Assembly: GCA_024397955.1 (NCBI GenBank) | Contig: CP073744.1 | Span: forward strand, 1,860,001-1,924,000 | Direction: 5' to 3' | DNA: 64,000 nucleotides | From: a bacterium SCSIO 12696 | GTDB taxonomy: Bacteria > Pseudomonadota > Gammaproteobacteria > Pseudomonadales > Porticoccaceae | Shown here: positions 35,759 to 44,832 of the stretch, piece after piece | Position numbering within the stretch: position 1 is the first letter of the stretch | Layout of the letters: every line of letters begins with the position of its first letter | Translations under genes and position numbers: made by a program | Notes under the pieces: generated by a model | The model's input: the letters and a program-made list of their open reading frames with translations, nothing else | What the model was told of the DNA's origin: nothing | The model's database searches: none

Positions 35759-37807
35759 TTATTTGGAAATATACGCAATACCACGAATGCTATTAGCGGC
35801 AACTTTTTGTTCGTGTTCTGGCGGCTCCGCACGCCGTTTCCGTTTCGCCTTCGGCTTCTGAGGGGCGGAGGGTTCCGCGACATCGATCTTGGCCGCGGGC
35901 TCAACCACCGCAATTCCCTCAGCCAGCAGGCGGGCCAAATCCGCTCCAGTGCGGATATTCGACTTATCACTGCCAGGCTGGCCAAACTCAAATTGACCAA
36001 TGCGTTGATTACAGCGCACCAACTGCTCACGGCGACCACTGGAAAAACGCAGCCAACTGCCAGTTTCTAGACTATCCAGACGCTCCAGCCACTGCTCAGC
36101 ACTAAGAGCCGGTTCGGCGGCATCCTCTGGCGCCTCTGTATCGCCTACCGTTTCTGCCGTTTGCGGCATAGTGGCCACCTGGGCAGCGGGCCTGGCGCGA
36201 CCACTTTCCAGCAGAGGCGTGTATTCCCTGCGCACCTGGGCCAACAGTTGCTGACATTGACTACTGTCCAGCTGTAAGTGATCCAGGCCGCTGGCCAGTA
36301 CCGCTTCCAGCCATAGATAGTTCTGGCGCCAACGTTGGCTTTCGCTGCGGTTTTGAGGGTCGATTTGCAAACCCCACAACAGATCATCCACCACACTAAG
36401 GCCATCTTGCCAGCGGCTGTTGCGGTGGCAGTCGCTGCCCAGCTCAGTGGCCAGTGACTTCAGGTAGTCCGTCCAATGGCCATAAAGCAGGGCGCTGATG
36501 GATTCGGGCAAGGCTTGTTTGCCGATGCGCCTGCGCAGTGCCGCTGCCACCGATTCGCCTCGGGATGCATTGCGACCACTGGTGCGCTTCGCCTGTTGAC
36601 GTTGTTTGCGACGCAATTGCGCCACACAGCCCCTAAAACCTTGCAGTTCTTCGGCAAAGGCATTGGCATTCACTGCCGGGTTGCCAAGCAAACGTTCTAC
36701 GGCGGCGCGAATCTGATGGAAAACCGCCACCTCCCGTTTATCACCTTGCAGCCAGTCGGTGGCGGCTTCCACCATTTCCACCAACATCTGACGGGCTGGG
36801 TAGTCGGGGCGCTGAAATTGACCCGGCTCCGCCAATGCCACTTTGAGCAGAGGCATATGCAACAAGCTGAACAGCGCTTTAACCTCGTCGCCCAGGCGAT
36901 TATTGCGGGAAAACTCCGCCATCACCCGGTCTACCTGTTCAATGGTTTGTCGGTGTTCGTCGCGCAGCGCCACCTGGCCATTACCGAGTAACGTAGTGAG
37001 CTGTTGCAGCAGTTCATCCGGGCTGTGGCTGACGCCATTAACAGGTTCGGCTGGCGCATCCGAGTCAATGGGTTCGCCGTGCGACCTTTCCACTGGGTGG
37101 GCAACAACCTCTGGCTCAGATACTTTTTGGTAGAACGGCGCCCGCACCACGTCGAAGCCATTGCGCGGCTCAATACCCACCACCTGCAGGGCCTCGGTGA
37201 GCTGTTGGTAAAACGGCTCAAGGTTAGCAAGCACGCCTTCATCAAATAATCGGTAAATGATTTTTTTTACTGGCAGGCCAACCTGAGCTTTGTCCAGAGC
37301 ATGGCGCAATGCCAAACAAAAGCGCACCGGGCCAAGCGGGTTGAGGTCGGGATCGGCCACACCACCAGAAATTTGCGCCAATTGCTTGCTCAGTGGCCAT
37401 AGCAAAAATTGATAACGGCCATCGGCACGCTGGCGAAGTGAGGTAATCAGGGATTGCTCTTCCAGCAATTCGGGGCTTTGTAGACTGAGAGAGTTCTGTG
37501 GCCGAAATGCCGCTTCACTGCTCGCCAGGGTATTGTCGGCAAACTGCCGCAGCACACCATGCAGGTAGTGAAACATATCCTGCACCAGTTGATTAGACTG
37601 CTTGCTTAACGAGCTGTGCACACGCTGCAAAGTGGCTCGCCGCTGCGGCTCTGCCTGAGCGATTCCCTGTAACAATTGCCGTAACAGCTGTTCCTGAAAG
37701 CCACTAAATAGCTCTCGCGGCCTCTGGCTGGCCAATATCCGCAATACTGCCAAGCCGCTTTCAGCGGGGCTGTTGGAGTTGGCGGTATTGGTCGGCAAAT
37801 GGTCCAC
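35759..37807 (-). CDS. DUF1631 family protein, divergent copy B
   Basis: A 682-residue DUF1631 protein, shorter and more diverged than copies A and C. Shared landmarks are SLITSLRQRADGRYQFLLWPL, DLNPLGPVRFCLALRHAL, LFSLLHMPLLKVALAE, YPARQMLVEMVEAATDW and the C-terminal module ETGSWLRFSSGRREQLVRCN with IRTGADLARLL. After that module it has an extra basic tail of about 45 residues (KPKAKRKRRAEPPEHEQK). The start is GTG at 37807. Its N-terminal part lacks the HEYFYA segment of the other copies. It follows copy A after 105 bp. Confidence 0.82.
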   Translation of the reverse strand: MDHLPTNTANSNSPAESGLAVLRILASQRPRELFSGFQEQLLRQLLQGIAQAEPQRRATLQRVHSSLSKQSNQLVQDMFHYLHGVLRQFADNTLASSEAAFRPQNSLSLQSPELLEEQSLITSLRQRADGRYQFLLWPLSKQLAQISGGVADPDLNPLGPVRFCLALRHALDKAQVGLPVKKIIYRLFDEGVLANLEPFYQQLTEALQVVGIEPRNGFDVVRAPFYQKVSEPEVVAHPVERSHGEPIDSDAPAEPVNGVSHSPDELLQQLTTLLGNGQVALRDEHRQTIEQVDRVMAEFSRNNRLGDEVKALFSLLHMPLLKVALAEPGQFQRPDYPARQMLVEMVEAATDWLQGDKREVAVFHQIRAAVERLLGNPAVNANAFAEELQGFRGCVAQLRRKQRQQAKRTSGRNASRGESVAAALRRRIGKQALPESISALLYGHWTDYLKSLATELGSDCHRNSRWQDGLSVVDDLLWGLQIDPQNRSESQRWRQNYLWLEAVLASGLDHLQLDSSQCQQLLAQVRREYTPLLESGRARPAAQVATMPQTAETVGDTEAPEDAAEPALSAEQWLERLDSLETGSWLRFSSGRREQLVRCNQRIGQFEFGQPGSDKSNIRTGADLARLLAEGIAVVEPAAKIDVAEPSAPQKPKAKRKRRAEPPEHEQKVAANSIRGIAYISK

Positions 37808-37912
37808 TGCTTTCTTATTCCAAGAAAAGTTTATCCAATTAAGCGTTTTATCCCCTAAAGGCTTCTTATTTATTCGCTTAGGTTCTTTTGTATCCGCTAA
37901 TGGCTTTAAATA

Positions 37913-40276
37913 TCAACCAGTTTTTTCTTCCACTTCCTGTTCATCTTCGGCACCGCCCTGCAGCTGATCCTGGGCACCACACAGATCCGCGTAAATTTGC
38001 TCCAGAGAGCGATCGATCAGCGGGCGATCATCCACTTCGATCACTTGCATTTCCCCCGCTGCCATCATTTGTGCCAGCTCTATACCAGAACGCAGTCCGG
38101 TGCGATGACCTCGGTGGTCCACAAACAGGAACTGCATGGTATCGAGGTTAAACCAGGACACTTTTTCGCGCTTGCCATCCGGGCCTTCAAACCAGGTGCC
38201 AAAGGTCACATCCTGAAGCTGGTCAAGGTATTGCTTTTCACCTTCTGACAACTGGTTTTGCTGCTGGAACAGGTTAAACATATCCTCTTCGTACTGGTCG
38301 ACCAGGCGCTTTTTCTCTTTTTTGCTGGCTGGCCTTACCCGTTTTTTCTGCAGCGCTTTTTCAAACACTTGTTCCATGTCCGCGATCAATTCCTTGCGAC
38401 TGTTGTCATCGTACCCTATGGCATCAAAGCCCTGTTCAATGCGTTGCTGAAGTGCCGGCTCGGCATTTCGCCAGCGTTTTATCTTGCGCTCATCGCCTTC
38501 CGTATCGAGCCCTTTGAGCAGATCGCGAATCACCTTAAAGCCCAATTTAACCTCTTGGGAGCTGCCGCCGTGACGCACCAGTAAAAACACCAGATAGTCA
38601 GTCCAGGGCTGCAATAAAAAAATCAGTATTGGCGAGGGCAGCTCGCGCTGATCGATCATTTCCTTGACCTTGATGCGCACCTGATCTTTGGCTTTGCGCA
38701 GGCGGGTTTCCCCCTCTGCCTGCTCGGCCATGCGTTTTTCCATCAGTTCCGCTTTGGCTTCCAGGCGCTTGAGGAACTGGTTAAAGGCCACCAACTCATC
38801 ATCGAATGGCTTGCTGTCACTGCCGGTGTACTCCAGCAGGCGCTCTACCACTTCTTTAATACGACCATAGACATTGTTTTTGTCTTTCTTGCCTTCACCG
38901 GTCCAGCGGGTGCCAGCTTCTGCCAAGCGATTGAGCAGTTGACGTGCCGGGTGATCCGATTTTTCAAACAACTCGAGATCCGCACAAGCCACTTTCAAAA
39001 ACGGCATGTGCAAATAACTAAGCAGGGTTTTAACACCATCCGGCACCACCGGATCATTGAGCATATAGCGGAATACCATGCCCACCAGATCGATGGTTTT
39101 CTGGTCGGCAACCTTGATATCAGACTCTTCGTGCTTATCATGCCCCAGCAATTCCTTGAGCTGGCCTACAATACTTCTCGCAACAGGTGCTTCCGATCGC
39201 GGAGCAAGTTCTACGCCTTCACTACTGAAAACCTGTTGGGCGATCTGGAGGTCTTTTTGCTGCAAATTATGCAAGGCTTGACCGAAATCTGTGGTGGAGT
39301 AACTCATGACAGGCAGGCCACTGAGCCCTATATGACCACCACCAACACCTCCGCCAAAGGTTACCTGTGGTACCACAGCTATGTGGCCATCAGATGTCAG
39401 TCGCCCACTTTCATCTGGAGCCAGTTGCACTCGATCTTGTAAAGCAGAAATATTGGCAAACAACTGGCCGTGATAGGTGGGTTGTACCGGCACTCCAGGA
39501 TAAGGCGGCATTTGTGGATGGGCGGTGCCAGCCAGCCAACCATCACTCGCCTCACTCTGTTCCGGCATTTGCCCTGTGGGCATAGCACCGCCACTAAAGC
39601 CACCGCGCTCCGGTGCTTTCACCACCGAGTGGCGCAGATTCGGCAGCACGTGCAATTGGGCAAGCTCATCATTGGCTTGCTGATAAATTCGTCCCAGGCG
39701 ATCCATTACCAAACGGTCGAACACTCGATACACTTCAAGACGAGTGCCAACGGAAATATCAATTTGGCGCAAGCTGTCGCGCAGCGCCAGGCAGAAGCGC
39801 CCAGGCGCCAGAGGATTCAGCTGTTCATCTACCGGGATACCGTCGTTCAGTACGGAGATGCGCTGGTTCAGCGCCCACAAGGCATCGCGAAAACGCCCTT
39901 CAGCACGCTGTTTAATGGTAGTAAGGGTAACTCGTTCTTCCAGATCTTCTTCTTCGATCAGGGCAAGGGTGGCTTCCTGTTCCTTGTCGAGCAGTGTATC
40001 CAGCTCTTCCAGTTGGCGAGCGCCAAACTGCTTGAAGGTGGTTTTAAAATGCTCAACAAAGGTACCGGTAATGGCATCCGCAGAGTCTTTGATTTTTGAG
40101 CCGGCGTAGAAGTATTCGTGTTTGGAGCCGACAAAAGCGCCTTGCTCGGTATGGTCGATCAGTTCGTCCAACAACCGAATAAAAAACTCTGGCAAGTTCT
40201 TGCGGGCAAAATCAAGCACCGCATCCTGTGCGGCCTTTAACCCCCTGCGTTTGAGTTTCAATGCACTCTGTGACAC
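37913..40276 (-). CDS. DUF1631 family protein, copy A
   Basis: A 787-residue DUF1631 protein, closest to copy C: KHEYFYAGSKIKDSADAI, LTTIKQRAEGRFRDALWALNQR, NPLAPGRFCLALRD, VLPNLRHSVVKAPERGG, LVGMVFRYMLND, LLSYLHMPFLKVACAD, HPARQLLNRLAEAGTRW and the C-terminal TFGTWFEGPDGKREKVSWFN with GHRTGLRSGIEL. It has charged coiled segments about 520-560 and no signal peptide. The start is GTG at 40276 with AAGGGGAG a few bases upstream, an unusually strong ribosome-binding site in this window. It lies 60 bp downstream of the lpoP-like gene on the same strand and may be co-transcribed with mrcB. Confidence 0.88.
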   Translation of the reverse strand: MSQSALKLKRRGLKAAQDAVLDFARKNLPEFFIRLLDELIDHTEQGAFVGSKHEYFYAGSKIKDSADAITGTFVEHFKTTFKQFGARQLEELDTLLDKEQEATLALIEEEDLEERVTLTTIKQRAEGRFRDALWALNQRISVLNDGIPVDEQLNPLAPGRFCLALRDSLRQIDISVGTRLEVYRVFDRLVMDRLGRIYQQANDELAQLHVLPNLRHSVVKAPERGGFSGGAMPTGQMPEQSEASDGWLAGTAHPQMPPYPGVPVQPTYHGQLFANISALQDRVQLAPDESGRLTSDGHIAVVPQVTFGGGVGGGHIGLSGLPVMSYSTTDFGQALHNLQQKDLQIAQQVFSSEGVELAPRSEAPVARSIVGQLKELLGHDKHEESDIKVADQKTIDLVGMVFRYMLNDPVVPDGVKTLLSYLHMPFLKVACADLELFEKSDHPARQLLNRLAEAGTRWTGEGKKDKNNVYGRIKEVVERLLEYTGSDSKPFDDELVAFNQFLKRLEAKAELMEKRMAEQAEGETRLRKAKDQVRIKVKEMIDQRELPSPILIFLLQPWTDYLVFLLVRHGGSSQEVKLGFKVIRDLLKGLDTEGDERKIKRWRNAEPALQQRIEQGFDAIGYDDNSRKELIADMEQVFEKALQKKRVRPASKKEKKRLVDQYEEDMFNLFQQQNQLSEGEKQYLDQLQDVTFGTWFEGPDGKREKVSWFNLDTMQFLFVDHRGHRTGLRSGIELAQMMAAGEMQVIEVDDRPLIDRSLEQIYADLCGAQDQLQGGAEDEQEVEEKTG

Positions 40277-40336
40277 CAGAGTCTCCCCTTCTCTGACTGC
40301 TCAGTCACCAGGATTATAACGTTTTTATGGGGCCTG

Positions 40337-40837
40337 TTAGTAAGCCGCTTGGATTTCCCGGAGCAGCCCTTGCAATGCCGCACGTTCCGAAGCGCTTGCC
40401 GAGCTAATTGCCAACCCCTGGCGAGCAAGTTGTTCCGCCTGTTGCAGTTGCAGTGTGGCCAGATAGTTGCGGGAAAGCAACCGATAAAGCTCGGCCCGAC
40501 GGCGGTCAATGCGCAGGCCACGTTCAGCCACACTGATAGAAGCGTCAAAACGCTCCTGGTTGTACAGCGCCCATCCCTCCTGGAGCAGATTGCTCACCGC
40601 TTGCGAAGCACTGCTGGCACGCCCCTCTGTGGGTGCAATGACTACCGGTGGAGCTATTTCCGGTTGGCTGGACTCTACCGGTGGCAATGGCGGTGGTGAG
40701 CCTCTGTGGGGGCCATTAGACGGTGGTAGCGTTACCGGAGCATTACTGATGGGTGCACGATAGGGGTTCACACAGGCGCTCAACAACAGCACCGTGAGTG
40801 GCAGGCAGGCACGCAACCCATTTTTTGGTAAATTCAT
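40337..40837 (-). CDS. TPR lipoprotein next to PBP1b (LpoP-like)
   Basis: A 166-residue lipoprotein: signal with lipobox LLSAC (residues 18-22), a Pro-rich linker about 25-70 (PPPLPPVESSQPEIAPPVV), then a TPR-like helical domain about 78-166 (LLQEGWALYNQERFDASISVAERGLRID, AELYRLLSRNYLATLQLQQAEQLARQGL). In Pseudomonas aeruginosa the TPR lipoprotein LpoP activates the synthase PBP1b; here the gene lies 17 bp downstream of mrcB. The same role is likely by context and architecture, but I have not shown orthology. Confidence 0.78.
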   Translation of the reverse strand: MNLPKNGLRACLPLTVLLLSACVNPYRAPISNAPVTLPPSNGPHRGSPPPLPPVESSQPEIAPPVVIAPTEGRASSASQAVSNLLQEGWALYNQERFDASISVAERGLRIDRRRAELYRLLSRNYLATLQLQQAEQLARQGLAISSASASERAALQGLLREIQAAY

Positions 40838-40854
40838 ATACTGCTCAGTACTCG

Positions 40855-43212
40855 TTAATCAAATAATCGTTTAAACCAATCCACCACCGAGCGACCGCTG
40901 TCATAACAAGGGCCTTTCTGTCGGGGCTCTGTGCCGTCCACAAACGGCAGGTAGCGAGCATCGCGACAACGCTCTCCGCTGAGGCGCCCTTGAGGGTCTA
41001 CCCACAAATAGTTCACCTGATCCGGCTTTTGAAACGCCAGGGATTGATTGTCCATGCCTTTCATAATATCGCCCCACACCCTCAGGGCACCAGTGGCTCC
41101 GGTGAGCGGCATTTTGCCGTTATCGTCTCGCCCTAACCAAACCACACTGAGGTAATTGCCAGTAAAGCCCGCAAACCAGCTGTCCCGTTGATCATTGGAA
41201 GTACCGGTTTTGCCCGCCAACGCCAACTGCTGCGGCAACTGGCGGTAGACGCCCTTGCCCGTTCCTTCCCGTACCACCACCTGCATGGCGTACTGCAACA
41301 GGTGCACCGTCTCCGCCGGGAAGCGCTGTTCCACCTGATAGGGGTAGCGGCGCAAAGGTTGGTTATCCGCATTGTAAATCGCCCGAATCGCCCGCAGCGG
41401 CGTATAAAATCCGTCAGCGGCGATGGTGTGATAAATACCAGCCACCTCCATCGGCGACATGGTGGTCGCCCCCAGCAACATGGCGGGCACCTGATGGACG
41501 TCTCGCTCAAGCCCCAATTGCTCAACAGTGCGCGCCACCGCGTCCACACCAAGCTCCAGCCCCAGCTGCGCGGTTGCCAGGTTATAGGAGTGACCCAGCG
41601 CCTGATAAAGCGGCACATCACCATGACTCTGGCGGTTAAAGTTGCGCGGCCGCCACTGGGTACCGTCGTCAGTGGTAATTTCAAATTCTCGGTCGGGAAC
41701 CAGAGTTGCCAAGTTGTAGCCCTGCTGCAACGCCGTCAGGTAAACCGCCGGTTTGATGGTAGAACCCACTGGGCGTTTGGCGTCCAGAGCACGATTAAAA
41801 CCCGCGTAACGTGGCTGACGACTGCCTGCCACCGCCAACACTTCACCAGAACCTACCCGCGCCACAACGGCACCGGCCTGCAATTGGCCTTTTGTGACTC
41901 GATAACCCTGTTCCAGATTGTTCAGCCGATTGGTAATGCTTTTTTCCAACCGACGTTGAGCCTGTGGGTCGAAGTTGGTGAAAATACGCAGCCCTTCGCG
42001 GCGCAAGTCGTCGGCGCTGTAATCGCGACGCAACTGACGTTTCACCAAGTCCAGATAGGCCGGGTAATCGTTGAACGCCGTCCCCCGTTTGGCCACCACA
42101 CCCAGCGGTTTGCGCTTGGCAGCGCTGGCAGTGACTTTATCAATCAGCTGTTGATTGGCCATCACGTCGAGCACCAGGTTACGGCGCTGAGTGGCGCGCT
42201 GCGGATTGCGCCACGGGTCGTAATAGGACGCACCTTTTACCAGCGCAACCAACAATGCCACTTGATGCAAATCCAGCTCGCTGACCGGCTGACGAAAGTA
42301 ATGGCGGCTGGCCAGACCAAAGCCGTGAATACCGCGCCTGCCCGCCTGCCCCAGATACACTTCGTTGATGTAGGCTTCAAGGATCTCGGCCTTGCCATAG
42401 TGAAGTTCCAGCAGCAATGCCATGGGGATTTCCATTAGCTTGCGCCACAAAGTTCGATCGTTGCTGAGGTAGAAGTTCTTAACCAGCTGCTGGGTAATCG
42501 TACTGCCGCCCTGGGCCAGTTCCCCGGCTTTTACATTGGCCAAAAAAGCGCGGGCAATGCCACGCAGAGAAACCCCATGGTGCTGGTCAAAGTTTTGGTC
42601 TTCCACCGCCAGCAAGCCATCGATCAGATAGGGTGGTAACGACTCCAGGCGCACCAACTCGCGGTCTTCCAAATGCTCAGGGAAAATACCGCCGATGCGC
42701 AACGGCTCCAACCGAGCCACCGGCACCGTTTGCCCGGCGGCGGACAGAGCCGATACTTGATTACTGGCAAAACGCACGTTCAGGCGCTGAGACTGTTCGT
42801 CGTTATCCCAGAAGCGAAACCCCCGAGTGTAAAACTCTACTCGATCTCCGCGACGGCGATACTGGCCGGGTTCCGCCACCCAACCAACGGCGCGATAACC
42901 CAGCTTATCCAGCTCCCAAACCAATTGCTCTGGGGTCAGCGCTAAGCCTTCGTATAAATCCAGGGCACGGCTGTAAACATGTGCGGGCAGCGACCATTTA
43001 CTGCCTTCAAACTTGGCACGCACCATAAAGTCGAGCACGATGGTCAATGGAATCAGCAATACCAAAAACCAGAGAGTGGCCTTGCCGGCAAATCGCCACA
43101 GGGATGGCCAAAAACCGCTCTTTTTTGGGGTTTTACGGCGGGAAGATTTGCGCTTAATGGTGTTTTTTCGTTTCGCCAAGGATGTGCTCGTTTGATCAGT
43201 ATGTTGCAGCAA
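40855..43212 (-). CDS. mrcB: Bifunctional peptidoglycan synthase PBP1b
   Basis: A 785-residue class A penicillin-binding protein. A basic cytoplasmic tail (1-40) and TM helix about 43-64 are followed by a UB2H-like region 70-165. The glycosyltransferase has catalytic Glu204 (LLAVEDQNFDQHHG) and GGSTITQQLVKN. The transpeptidase has SxxK at Ser484 (RPVGSTIKPA), SYN in LGHSYNLA, and KTGT in LAGKTGTSNDQ. The C-terminus has paired Cys residues (ERCRDARY; GPCYDSG). The first codon appears to be TTG at 43212; a downstream TTG at Leu12 is an alternative, since the tail is flexible. It is divergent from the adenosine-kinase-like gene and followed by the LpoP-like gene. Confidence 0.94.
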   Translation of the reverse strand: MLQHTDQTSTSLAKRKNTIKRKSSRRKTPKKSGFWPSLWRFAGKATLWFLVLLIPLTIVLDFMVRAKFEGSKWSLPAHVYSRALDLYEGLALTPEQLVWELDKLGYRAVGWVAEPGQYRRRGDRVEFYTRGFRFWDNDEQSQRLNVRFASNQVSALSAAGQTVPVARLEPLRIGGIFPEHLEDRELVRLESLPPYLIDGLLAVEDQNFDQHHGVSLRGIARAFLANVKAGELAQGGSTITQQLVKNFYLSNDRTLWRKLMEIPMALLLELHYGKAEILEAYINEVYLGQAGRRGIHGFGLASRHYFRQPVSELDLHQVALLVALVKGASYYDPWRNPQRATQRRNLVLDVMANQQLIDKVTASAAKRKPLGVVAKRGTAFNDYPAYLDLVKRQLRRDYSADDLRREGLRIFTNFDPQAQRRLEKSITNRLNNLEQGYRVTKGQLQAGAVVARVGSGEVLAVAGSRQPRYAGFNRALDAKRPVGSTIKPAVYLTALQQGYNLATLVPDREFEITTDDGTQWRPRNFNRQSHGDVPLYQALGHSYNLATAQLGLELGVDAVARTVEQLGLERDVHQVPAMLLGATTMSPMEVAGIYHTIAADGFYTPLRAIRAIYNADNQPLRRYPYQVEQRFPAETVHLLQYAMQVVVREGTGKGVYRQLPQQLALAGKTGTSNDQRDSWFAGFTGNYLSVVWLGRDDNGKMPLTGATGALRVWGDIMKGMDNQSLAFQKPDQVNYLWVDPQGRLSGERCRDARYLPFVDGTEPRQKGPCYDSGRSVVDWFKRLFD

Positions 43213-43272
43213 TTTTTACAGCACGGATAATAGCGGGCTTACTCATCGACTAACACAGAGAATTGTGGAGAT

Positions 43273-44259
43273 ATGGCAAAATATCACCTTTACGGCCTTG
43301 GTGCCGCCCTGGTAGACACGGAAATTGAAGTACAAGACAGCGACCTGAACACCCTGGGTGTGGAGAAGGGCCTGATGACCCTGGTGGATGAAAGCCGCCA
43401 ACAGGCGCTGATCGATCACTTGAGCGACCACCTGATCACCTCCCGGCGTGCCAGCGGCGGCTCAGCCGCCAACACCGTGATTGCCGCCAGCTACTTTGGC
43501 GCCAACGCCTGCTATGCGTGTAAAGTCGCCGATGACGACAACGGCGAATTCTACCTGCAAGACCTGGCCGACGCCGGTGTTACCCACCATCGCAATGGCT
43601 CCCTGCCCAGCGGCACCACCGGTAAATGCCTGGTGCTGATTACCCCAGACGCAGAACGCAGCATGAATACGTACCTGGGCATCAGTGAATCCATCAGCGC
43701 CGACAATCTCAACGCCGACGCCATTGCTAACTCTGAATACCTGTACATCGAAGGTTATCTGGTCACCTCCGAAAGCGGCCGCCCAGCCGCAGTAACCGCT
43801 CGCCAGATTGCTGAAAAGGCCGGAGTAAAAACCGCCATCAGCCTATCCGACCCAGGCATGGTGCAATTCTTTAAAGAGGGCTTGCAGGAAATGATCGGCG
43901 AGCGGGTTCACCTGCTGTTTGCCAACAAGGACGAAGCCCTGGGCTGGACCGGCAGCGACAACATCGAAGATGCCTGCGAGCAGCTAAAACAGAGCGCAGA
44001 CTGTTTCGCAGTTACCCTGGGGGCAGACGGTGCACTGGTTTACGACGGCAGCGAGTTACACAAAGTTGAAGGCACAACCGTAGAGGCGGTGGATACCAAT
44101 GGCGCAGGTGACATGTTTGCCGGAGCTTTTCTGTATGGCCTAAGCCAGGGCTGGGAATACTCCCGCGCCGGCGCCTTTGCCTGCCGTGCCGCAGGCCAAG
44201 TGGTGAGCCAATACGGGCCGAGGTTGCGGGCAGAGCAACACAAAGCGCTGTTGCAATAG
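43273..44259 (+). CDS. PfkB-family sugar/nucleoside kinase (adenosine kinase-like)
   Basis: A 328-residue PfkB/ribokinase-family kinase. Motifs: SGGSAANTVIAASYFGA (substrate-binding), CYACKVADDDNGEFYLQDL, FANKDEALGWTG and the C-terminal anion-hole/catalytic motif VDTNGAGDMFAGAFLYGL. The sequence fits the bacterial adenosine kinase-like branch, so adenosine to AMP is the best guess; other nucleosides or sugars are possible. ATG at 43273 has GGAG 5 bases upstream. It is divergent from mrcB with a 60-bp gap. Confidence 0.88.
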   Translation: MAKYHLYGLGAALVDTEIEVQDSDLNTLGVEKGLMTLVDESRQQALIDHLSDHLITSRRASGGSAANTVIAASYFGANACYACKVADDDNGEFYLQDLADAGVTHHRNGSLPSGTTGKCLVLITPDAERSMNTYLGISESISADNLNADAIANSEYLYIEGYLVTSESGRPAAVTARQIAEKAGVKTAISLSDPGMVQFFKEGLQEMIGERVHLLFANKDEALGWTGSDNIEDACEQLKQSADCFAVTLGADGALVYDGSELHKVEGTTVEAVDTNGAGDMFAGAFLYGLSQGWEYSRAGAFACRAAGQVVSQYGPRLRAEQHKALLQ

Positions 44260-44316
44260 CACCAGTGCCCAACCTGTAGTAGGGTTGCGCAATCATTCAA
44301 CTTTCAAGGATCGGCC

Positions 44317-44778
44317 ATGAAAAAACTGTTAATTACGTTCACTAGCCTGCTGTTTAGCGCTCAGCTGTCTTTCGCTGCAAGCCAAGCCCAACTGGATGCA
44401 GCGGATGAATTGCTAGCGATGATGGATATGGACAAAATGATGGGTGAGTCTGTGGAGCAAATGCTCAACCTGCAGATTCAACAAAACCCGGCCTTGGCGC
44501 AGTTCAAAGATATTATGATCAAGTTCCTGTCAGAACACCTGAGCTACGCCAGCCTGAAACCGGAAATGGTTGCCATTTATGCGGAGGCATTTACCGCCGA
44601 TGAGTTGCAGGATCTGATCGACTTCTACAAAACCCCAACTGGCCAAAAATCCCTGCACCTGCTACCACAACTGATGGCACAGGGTGCACAGCTGGGGCAG
44701 GCCAAAGTGCAACAGAATGCCCACAAATTACAGCAGATGATTCGGGAAAAAATGGCCGAGGGCCAAACCCAGCAGTAA
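44317..44778 (+). CDS. Exported DUF2059 protein
   Basis: A 153-residue helical periplasmic protein: signal peptide MKKLLITFTSLLFSAQLSFA, then a single DUF2059 domain with FKDIMIKFLSEHLSYASLKPEMVAIYAEAFTADELQDLIDFYKTPTGQKSLHLLPQLMAQGA, where the FYKTPTGQK box is the family hallmark. Function is unknown. It lies 57 bp after the kinase gene on the same strand and is followed by a terminator. Confidence 0.87.
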   Translation: MKKLLITFTSLLFSAQLSFAASQAQLDAADELLAMMDMDKMMGESVEQMLNLQIQQNPALAQFKDIMIKFLSEHLSYASLKPEMVAIYAEAFTADELQDLIDFYKTPTGQKSLHLLPQLMAQGAQLGQAKVQQNAHKLQQMIREKMAEGQTQQ

Positions 44779-44804
44779 TAACCCAGCTGGCATTTACAGA
44801 TTCT

Positions 44805-44832
44805 AAGGCTGCCAACGGCAGCCTTATTTTTT
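44805..44832 (+). terminator. Rho-independent terminator of the DUF2059 gene
   Basis: A 9-bp stem (AAGGCTGCC 44805-44813; GGCAGCCTT 44817-44825) with a 3-base loop is followed by ATTTTTTT. The T-run abuts the stop codon of the convergent receptor gene. Confidence 0.93.
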
